Positions 39,306-46,255 of a stretch of DNA of 64,000 nt are shown piece by piece. Position 1 is the first letter of the stretch. Every line of letters starts with the position of its first letter. The position numbers were made by a program, and so were the translations under genes. The notes under the pieces are model-generated. The model ran no database searches, was not told the origin of the DNA, and worked only from the letters and a program-made list of their open reading frames with translations. This DNA is from an uncultured Oscillospiraceae bacterium (lineage in GTDB: Bacteria > Bacillota > Clostridia > Oscillospirales > Oscillospiraceae), in assembly GCA_905234855.1 (NCBI GenBank), contig CAJOIU010000008.1, positions 19,769-83,768 on the forward strand, given 5' to 3'.

Positions 39306-40003
39306 GGATAGAATTCCAGCCCGTAGAAATCCGGCAGCTTTACGGTGAATTCCGCGCTCTGTACGCCGGCCTGCAGCCCCCGAAGGTCAAGGGTGTAATC
39401 CGCGCGCACGTGGAAAACAAGGATGGACAGCGCGATCGCAAGCACCGCGAGGGGGAAGGCGAGCTGCCAAATATGCCATCGCCGCGGCGTGGGGACGGGG
39501 CGCGAGCGCTTCAGCCTGCGCCGCCGCATAAGATCGAACGCGAGCATGACGATGGCCGTGACGCCGTAGATCAGCCATCCCAGCTCCGGCGTGAGCAGAA
39601 AGTTTACGAAGGAGAACAAAAACGCCGTGGAGAGCGAGAGGGGAACCGTGCGCTTCATCGCCTGAAAGCTCGGCTCGTCGGTGTAGATGAGATACTCCTC
39701 CTCCGGCAGCGAGAGGTCGAGCGGCTTGCGGAAAACGTACCAGCACTCGCGGAACTGCGAGACGAATTCCCAGCCCTGCGCGGCATATTCCTCCCGATAG
39801 CGCCGAAAATCGTGAACGCTGAGGGAGCCTTGACAATCCAGCGCGTAGCGGTAAACGACCGAGTCGTCCCGCCGGAACTTCTGGTAAAGGCTGTGATATT
39901 CCGTGAGCTGCCAGCCCTCCTCGGACAGCACGTTGAGGCGGAACAGCTCCTCGTCGAAGGTGGCCGGGTCGAAGACATGCAGCGTGGTCTTTTTCGTCCT
40001 CAT
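39206..40003 (-). CDS. DUF2812-like membrane protein; C-terminal residues read antisense into copy A of the MBL gene
   Basis: VFDPATFDEELFRLNVLSEEGWQLTEYHSLYQKFRRDDSVVYRYALDCQG..; 4-nt overlap with PadR stop; tail ITWSKWPCVRKIYFTFR is antisense MBL sequence. Confidence 0.75.
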   Translation of the reverse strand: MRTKKTTLHVFDPATFDEELFRLNVLSEEGWQLTEYHSLYQKFRRDDSVVYRYALDCQGSLSVHDFRRYREEYAAQGWEFVSQFRECWYVFRKPLDLSLPEEEYLIYTDEPSFQAMKRTVPLSLSTAFLFSFVNFLLTPELGWLIYGVTAIVMLAFDLMRRRRLKRSRPVPTPRRWHIWQLAFPLAVLAIALSILVFHVRADYTLDLRGLQAGVQSAEFTVKLPDFYGLEFYPYPGDAPRPQISPVQAITWSKWPCVRKIYFTFR

Positions 40004-40329
40004 GTCGCGTCTCCCTCCATCACAAGCTCCGCCGCGCGGGAAAGCTGCCGCAGGCGCTCGATCTCGTCGAGCAGGATCGCCCGCCCCGCGTCGGTCAGGC
40101 GGTATTCGCGCCGCCGGGTAAAGCCGCCGTCGCCGGGGCATTCCTCGATCCAGCCCTTGCGCATCATGTTGCCCGTCGCGCCGTACATCGTGCCGGAGCC
40201 GATGCGCACCTTGCCGCCCGAGAGCGCCGCCGCGCGCTGCATGACGGCGTAGCCGTGGCGCGGCTCGTCGTACAGGCAGAGCAGGATATAAAAATAGCTC
40301 TCGGTCAGCGGCTCCTGCCGGTCGCTCAT
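40000..40329 (-). CDS. PadR-family transcriptional regulator
   Basis: TESYFYILLCLYDEPRHGYAVMQRAAALSGGKVRIGSGTMYGATGNMMRKGWIEECPGDGGFTRRREYRLTDAGRAIL. Confidence 0.92.
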   Translation of the reverse strand: MSDRQEPLTESYFYILLCLYDEPRHGYAVMQRAAALSGGKVRIGSGTMYGATGNMMRKGWIEECPGDGGFTRRREYRLTDAGRAILLDEIERLRQLSRAAELVMEGDAT

Positions 40330-40343
40330 GGACTTCGCCTCCT

Positions 40344-40401
40344 TATGTCGTCGCTCGACATATCACGGTTATATCGTAGCACGACATATATCGTCTGTCA
40401 A
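40344..40401 (-). promoter_or_regulatory. padR promoter with candidate autoregulatory operator palindromes
   Basis: Minus strand TTGACA-N17-TACGAT; palindrome tatgtcg-tcgct-cgacata (40344-40362) and imperfect atatcgt-agc-acgacat. Confidence 0.6.
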
Positions 40402-40410
40402 CCTATTTTC

Positions 40411-40678
40411 GGATCCGCTATTGAAAACGGCCGCAAAACGCGGTATACTCAATAAAAAAGTCATCATCGGAAAGGAGCCGGCCATGCTGATCAAATGCCT
40501 GCCCGTCGGAATGATCGAGGCCAACTGCTATATCGTTACGGATGAGGATACGCTCGAATGCGCCGTGATCGATCCGGGCGACGAGTCGAATACCATATTG
40601 AATTACATCGAGTCCAATCACCTAAAGGTGAAATATATTTTCCTCACGCACGGCCATTTCGACCATGTGATGGCCTGC
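40411..40678 (+). repeat. Direct repeat copy B of the MBL upstream/5' region
   Basis: Aligns with 38997-39266. Confidence 0.95.
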
Positions 40679-41094
40679 TGCACGAGGAGACCGGCGCGAC
40701 CGTATGCATGAACAAGCTCGATGCGGGCGCGGTCATCGAGAACGCTCCGTTCAAGTTCAATCCGCCGGCGGATACCGTGTGGTATAAGGAGGGCGACCGC
40801 TTCTCGGTGGGCAGCCTCACCTTCGAGGTGCTGGAGACGCCGGGGCATACGCCGGGCGGCGTCACGCTCCGCTGCGGCGAGGCGCTGTTTACCGGCGATA
40901 CGCTGTTCCGCGATTCCTGCGGCCGCACCGATCTGGAGGGCGGTGACATGAATGCGCTGATGCATAGCCTCAAGCGCCTGTCCGACCTTCCCGGGGAATT
41001 CGAGGTCTACCCCGGCCATATGGACAGCACCACCATGTCCCGCGAACGGATGTATAACTACTACATCCGCTACGCCCACGAGCTGTATTCGTGA
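40484..41094 (+). pseudogene. MBL-fold hydrolase (glyoxalase II-like) with frameshift near 40678
   Basis: N-terminal frame MLIKCLP..THGHFDHVMAC ends shortly after 40678; C-terminal part LHEETGATVCMNKLDAG..GHTPGGVTLRCGEALFTGDTLFRDSCGRTDLEGGD..YPGHMD continues in another frame. Confidence 0.8.
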
Positions 41095-41102
41095 ATAACA
41101 CC

Positions 41103-41134
41103 AAATCACCCGGAGCCGAGGCTCCGGGTGATTT
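41103..41134. terminator. Terminator between convergent MBL and bioY genes
   Basis: aatcacccggagcc-ga-ggctccgggtgattt. Confidence 0.7.
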
Positions 41135-41139
41135 TCCAT

Positions 41140-41700
41140 TCAGCGGGTCTGCATTTTTCGTATCGTGGGGATCAGCGCTTTGGCCAGAATGCCGGTGAGC
41201 AGGATCTTTACCGCATCATACGGCAGGAAAATGATCATCCCGCCCCAGAGAACATCCCACAGCCGCATCTCGCGCCCGAGATACAGGTTCACGATCAGCG
41301 CCATATACGGCAGTCCGATGAGATAAATGACCCCCAAGCCAGCGAGACATGACAGGACGATCCGCCCGAAGCCCGGCGCTTCCGTCCGGCTGCACAGCCA
41401 GCCCACCAAAGCCGCCGAGGGGATATAGCTCAGCAGAAAGCCAAAAGTGGGCTGCAAAACATACGCCGGCCCGCCGCCGCCCGTGAAGACCGGGATACCG
41501 ATGAGGCCAAGAGCCACATATACGAGCTGCGACAGCATCCCGTATTTCGGCCCCAGCAGCGCCCCAGCCAAGAATACAAAAAAGACCTGCAGCGTAAAGG
41601 CCGACCAGGGCGTTGGGATGCGAAGATACGCGCCAACGGTGGTGAGGGCGGCAAACAGTGCGGTGAGTACCAGCTCCCGCGCGGGAATGCGTTGTTTCAT
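41140..41700 (-). CDS. bioY: Biotin transporter BioY
   Basis: TVGAYLRIPTPWSAFTLQVFFVFLAGALLGPKYGMLSQLVYVALGLIGIPVFTGGGG. Confidence 0.92.
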   Translation of the reverse strand: MKQRIPARELVLTALFAALTTVGAYLRIPTPWSAFTLQVFFVFLAGALLGPKYGMLSQLVYVALGLIGIPVFTGGGGPAYVLQPTFGFLLSYIPSAALVGWLCSRTEAPGFGRIVLSCLAGLGVIYLIGLPYMALIVNLYLGREMRLWDVLWGGMIIFLPYDAVKILLTGILAKALIPTIRKMQTR

Positions 41701-41710
41701 GACGGCCGTA

Positions 41711-41741
41711 TTGTAAACCTTTCACTAAAATTGGTTGACAT
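41711..41741. promoter_or_regulatory. BirA operator 1
   Basis: TTGTAAACC-N13-GGTTGACAT. Confidence 0.8.
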
Positions 41742-41763
41742 TAGTATAGCATACAACGCAAAA

Positions 41764-41795
41764 ATGTCAACAGAAATCATTTTTTGGTTTACAAT
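41764..41795. promoter_or_regulatory. BirA operator 2 (overlaps birA -35)
   Basis: ATGTCAACA-N13-GGTTTACAAT; birA promoter TTTACA (41788-41793)-N17-TACACT (41811-41816). Confidence 0.8.
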
Positions 41796-41837
41796 ATGAG
41801 ATCGGTGCGATACACTGGATACAAAGGGGGCGATCCT

Positions 41838-42743
41838 ATGAAGGAACAGGTGCTGGCGCTGCTGACGGCGCAGGCGGGCGAATATCTGTCCGGCGAGGCC
41901 ATGAGCGAGCGGCTGGGGGTGAGCCGTGCGGCGGTTTGGAAGGCCATCGAGGCGCTGCGGGAGGACGGATGCGAGATCGGATCCGCACCTCGGCGGGGTT
42001 ATCGGCTGCTTTCCAGCGCCGATCGGCTGACGGCGGGGAGCATCCTGCCGTACATCCGCTCGGAGACGCAGCGGAGGAAGCTTATCTGTCTAGATTCGGT
42101 GGATTCGACGAATAACTACGCGAAAAAGCTGGCTATGACCGGCGTTGAGGACAGCACGGCCATCGCGGCGGACGAGCAAACGGGCGGCCGGGGACGTTTG
42201 GGGCGTACGTTCCTGTCTCCAAAGGGGAAGGGCATCTATCTGACGCTGCTGTACCGTCCGGCGATCCCGCCCGCGGCGGCGGTGAATCTCACGGCCTATG
42301 TGGCCGTCGCCGTGTGCGATGGGATCGAGGCGGTGACGGGCATACGTCCCGGGATCAAGTGGACGAACGATATCGTTCTCGGCTGCCGGAAGCTATGCGG
42401 CATCCTGACGGAAATGGCGGTGGAGGGCGAGACGGGCGCGCTGCAGTATATCATTACCGGCATCGGGATCAACGTCAACCACATGCCGGAGGACTTTCCG
42501 CCGGAGGTGCGCGGGATCGCGACGAGCCTTACGCAGGCGCTGGGGCATCCTGTGGAGCGCGGGCGGCTGTGCGCTGAGGTCATCAATGCTTTGGAGGATA
42601 TGTATGCCGCGTGGCTGCGCGGCGGCGGGGACTACTGGGAGCGTTACCGGGATGGGTGCCTCACGCTGGGAAAACCCGTGCGGCTGCTGCGCGGCGACCG
42701 GGCAGAGGAGGCGTTTGCCGAGGCGCTGGACCGGACGCCGTGA
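41838..42743 (+). CDS. birA: Bifunctional biotin--[acetyl-CoA-carboxylase] ligase/biotin operon repressor
   Basis: N-terminal HTH (LSGEAMSERLGVSRAAVWKAIEALREDGCEI) plus ligase domain (DEQTGGRGRLGRTFLSPKGKGIYLTLLYRP). Confidence 0.93.
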   Translation: MKEQVLALLTAQAGEYLSGEAMSERLGVSRAAVWKAIEALREDGCEIGSAPRRGYRLLSSADRLTAGSILPYIRSETQRRKLICLDSVDSTNNYAKKLAMTGVEDSTAIAADEQTGGRGRLGRTFLSPKGKGIYLTLLYRPAIPPAAAVNLTAYVAVAVCDGIEAVTGIRPGIKWTNDIVLGCRKLCGILTEMAVEGETGALQYIITGIGINVNHMPEDFPPEVRGIATSLTQALGHPVERGRLCAEVINALEDMYAAWLRGGGDYWERYRDGCLTLGKPVRLLRGDRAEEAFAEALDRTP

Positions 42744-42809
42744 GACGGTCACCGCCGGGGAGGTTTCGGTGCGAGGACTGTTTGGGTATAACGAATAAAG
42801 GGCAAAAAA

Positions 42810-42836
42810 ACGCCCGCAGCTTTTGCCTGCGGGCGT
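42810..42836. terminator. Terminator between convergent genes
   Basis: acgcccgcag-cttttgc-ctgcgggcgt. Confidence 0.65.
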
Positions 42837-42853
42837 CGTGTTATGCGGGGGTA

Positions 42854-45603
42854 TCAGTAGTTCACCACGGTGGTACCGGTGGGGATGTTTTCATAGATCC
42901 AGATGCAGCCTTCCATGGGGAGACGGATGCAGCCGTTGGAGCCGTGGGTGTTCCAATACTGCTGATTCTGCACGATGAAGGTATCGGGCCGGTACAGCAG
43001 GCTGTGGAAGAGATACATGAGGTCGCCCGTGGTATAGAAGGTCGTACCATAATAGCAGGTATACTTTTCGGTGCCGAAGGAGTAGGTGCGATACCCGGTG
43101 ATATCGAAGATACCCGTAGGCGTTGCGGTGTCGATATAGCCGCAGATGCAGTCCCAAAGGTGGATCATCGTCCAGTTGCCCTTGGAGCCGGTGAACACAC
43201 GTCGGTCATGACGAGGTAGCTGGTGGGGCTGCTGTAATACTGCGCGGTGCGTGTCATAGCCTCGCGAATGCTCATGGAGGCTTTGCCGTCACCGTCGATG
43301 GTATAGCCGTCGATCATGGTATTGCGGGCCAGCGTACCCTTCTTGCCGTCGGTGCCGTCATCGCCGGTATAGAAGTAGTAGTTGCTGCCGTTAAGCGCCT
43401 GCCAGCCGGTCAGCATCTGGCCGGTGGTGGCGTTGAAGAAGTAACGGTCGCTGCCGAAATCCCACCAGCCGGTAGCGGCGGCGCCGCTGTCGAGGAAGTA
43501 GTAGGTGTTGCCGTCCTCGGCGGTCTTCCAGCCGTGGATATAGTACCCGGTGTCAGGGTCGAAGTAGTAGTTGTAGCCATAAAGCTTCCACAGGCCGGTG
43601 AGCATCTTGCCGGTGGAATAGCCGAAGAAACGGACGCCGTTCTGGTCGCCTGCCCAGCCGTCATTGGCGGTGCCGTCGTTATTGAGCCAGTATACGGAGC
43701 CGTCCGAAGCGGTGTAAAGGCCGGCATGTCCGGTCAGCAGCGCGCCATCGTCTCCGAAGTAATAGGCGCCGTCGTTGAGCTGCCAGAAGCCCGTCAGCGC
43801 TTTCTTTGTGGAAGCGCCGAAGCAATAGGTCTTTCCGTCCGCGGTCACCCAGCCGGACTGGGGAACGCCGTAATCATCCAGCCAATAGCGCGTGCCGTCC
43901 TTGGCGGCGGCGATGCAGTCATGAAGCCGGATGCCGGTGGTTTCATCGAAGAAATAGGAGTAATATCCGATCTGCTTCAGGCCGGTGGCCGCCCGATAGG
44001 TCTCGGGATCGAAGTAGTAGGTATTGCCGTCCACGGTGATCCAGCCGGTAGCGGCGGCGCCGTTATCGTTGAGGTAGTAAACGCTGCCATCCTTGGCTGT
44101 ATGCAGGCCGTCATGGCACATGAGGTTGGTATCCTCGTCAAAGAAGTAGGTATAAATGCCTTCCTGTGTGAGGCCGGCAGCGAGACCGCCGGTCTCTACG
44201 CTGAGGTAGCCGACGCCGCCGTCGAGACCAAGCCAGCCGGTAGCGGCGGTGCCGTCATCAAACAGGAAGCAGCGGACGCCCTTGCCGGTAGTGTACCAGC
44301 CGGAGGACTGCATAGCGCCTGTGGCCTCGTCAAAGTAATAGAAGTGACTGCCGATCTGCTTGAGGCCGGTGTACATCTTGCCGTTGGAGGTGCTGTAGTA
44401 ATAGGTTTCCCCGTCCTCCTTGATCCAGCCGGTGCGAAGGGCGCCGTCGCCGCGGCGATAGATGCGGTCGCCATTGGCGGTGGTAAAGGGACCCTTGCCG
44501 CCAAGCAGGGCGCCGGTTTCGTCGTCAAAGTAGAACACATTGTCGTCCAGCTTGTGGAGGCCTTTATAGAGCGTGAAGTCTTCCCAATCGAAGAAGTAGA
44601 ACTTTCCGTCGTCCTCGAACCAGCAGGTCTGCGCGGCGCCGGTTTCGGGATCGAAATAATAGGTGTTTCCGCGATAGTCGATCCAGCCGGTCTTCATGGC
44701 GCCGGTCGTGGTATCGAAGAAATAGGCATATCCGTCCAGCACCTGAAGGCCGGTGACGGCCGCCTTGGTTTTGCTGCTGATGAAGTAGGTGCCGGTATCG
44801 TCCGAGAGCCAGCCCTCCTGCGGCACGCCGTTGTTCTGCAGGTAATACCGGGAGCCGTCGTGGGCGGTATGCCAGCCCGTGTGGTGCATGATGCCGGTGT
44901 CTTCATCGAAGAAATAGTAATAGCCCCAAAGCTCATGAAGTCCGGTAAGCTGCTGAGCTGTCGATTCGTCGAGATACCAGACATTCCAGTTTTCGTCGCA
45001 CACCCAGCCGGTTCGGGCGGCGCCGGTTTCGGGATCGAAGTAGTAGGAACTGTTGCCGAAGGTCTGCCAGCCGGTCTGGCGGATGCCGGTATCGGGATCG
45101 AAATAATACTGTTCGCCGCCCAGCTCCCACAGGCCGGTGAGCATCTTATAGGAGGCGGCGCCGAAATAGCGCACATTCCCATCGCTGTCAGTCTGCCAGC
45201 CGGTGAGAACGACGCCGCGGTCGTCGAGAAGATACCGGCTCCCGTCGTGGGCGGTGGCGATGCAGTCATGCTGCATGATGCCGGTGTCTTCGTCGAAGAA
45301 ATAGTGGTAACCGCCCAGTTCCCACAGGCCGGTGAGCATCTTGTAAGAGGAAGCGCCGAAATAGCGGACATTCCAGTTGTCATCCAAGATCCAGCCGGTG
45401 ATATAGTCGCCGGTGTCGGGATCAATGCAGTATGTATTCCCATCGATGACGGTAAAGCGGCTGTCCGAAGCGCCGTCGGTCGCGGCCTCGGAAAGCGTCC
45501 CGTCGTCCGCCTCGTCTGCCAGCGCGAAGATGCTCGTGCAGCTCAGCAGAAGCACGACGATGCTTAGGATCAGAATGGATTTCAAAATAGAGCGTTTTTT
45601 CAT
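42854..45603 (-). pseudogene. Cell-wall-binding-repeat L,D-transpeptidase split by a frameshift near 43195-43205
   Basis: 45603-43165: signal peptide (MKKRSILKSILILSIVVLLLSCTSIFALA) plus many YYFDxxTG repeats; 43198-42854: YkuD catalytic part FTGSKGNWTMIHLW..HGSNGCIRLPMEGCIWIYENIPTGTTVV in another frame. Confidence 0.85.
43340..45430 (-). repeat. Cell-wall/choline-binding-type repeats
   Basis: Eleven copies of a TGLWELGGYYYFFDEDTG-like motif alternating with GWxTxxDGxxYYL-like half repeats. Confidence 0.9.
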
Positions 45604-45759
45604 AGAGTCCTTCCTATTGAAAGATTTCACGGTTTGCCGCGGAACGCCGGGGCGTATCGCGCAGCATAAATTGCCATACTTACCTAGATTAAAAATATAA
45701 TAGTACAAATGAGGATAAAAGAAATTACAAAATGGTTACAGATAGGAAGGCCAAATAAA

Positions 45760-45790
45760 AAGCACCCCGCATCGAAGATGCGGGGCGCTT
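45760..45790 (-). terminator. Terminator of the 45806-48406 operon
   Basis: aagcaccccgcatc-gaa-gatgcggggcgctt with T-run on the minus strand. Confidence 0.75.
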
Positions 45791-45805
45791 GACTTCAGCA
45801 GATAA

Positions 45806-46243
45806 TCATTCCTCCGAGGAACCGCCTCTGCGGCGGCGGCGACGGCCTTCGCCTGCGGCAGCTGCGCCGGCGGGAGCGACATTCTCCCAGCAGATGCCGT
45901 GCATGCACTTTTTGCGGCGGTGACCCATCCAGTCCATGGTGTTGTTGTCGAGGCTCCACAGGATGCTGGCGGCTGCCTCGCTGGAATGCTCGCAGCCGGG
46001 CGTGGTGGTGATGACGCCGCAGATCTCGCGGATCAACTCAAGATCGTCATCCTCGGCGTTGCCGGTGGTGAGATCGGAGAGGATCTGAGCTAGCTGGGTC
46101 ATGCCGTCGCGGCCCATGACGTTCTTGCCGTCGCTGGCTTCGCGGGCAGCCTTCGCAACGCCCAGCGCCCACTGCACGGGACACATATCCGTGGTGAACG
46201 ACTCACGGGAGGGGATTTCAGCGGTATAGACTTCGTGTTCCAT
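45806..46243 (-). CDS. Small Cys-containing protein resembling the NuoF C-terminal 4Fe-4S helical domain, Arg-rich tail
   Basis: CPVQWALGVAKAAREASDGKNVMGRDGMTQLAQILSDLTTGNAEDDDLELIREICGVITTTPGCEHSSEAAASILWSL...GRRRRRRGGSSEE. Confidence 0.45.
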   Translation of the reverse strand: MEHEVYTAEIPSRESFTTDMCPVQWALGVAKAAREASDGKNVMGRDGMTQLAQILSDLTTGNAEDDDLELIREICGVITTTPGCEHSSEAAASILWSLDNNTMDWMGHRRKKCMHGICWENVAPAGAAAAGEGRRRRRRGGSSEE

Positions 46244-46255
46244 GACCTGTCCTCC

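Noticed and set aside
43340-45430. Possible CRISPR-like repeat array
   Set aside because: Repeats are in-frame, codon-variable protein repeats with no constant repeat/unique spacer structure.
43534-45567. 677-aa plus-strand ORF opposite the cell-wall repeat protein
   Set aside because: Long only because the opposite strand is repetitive; V/A/G/I repeats are the complement of the YYFDxxTG repeats.
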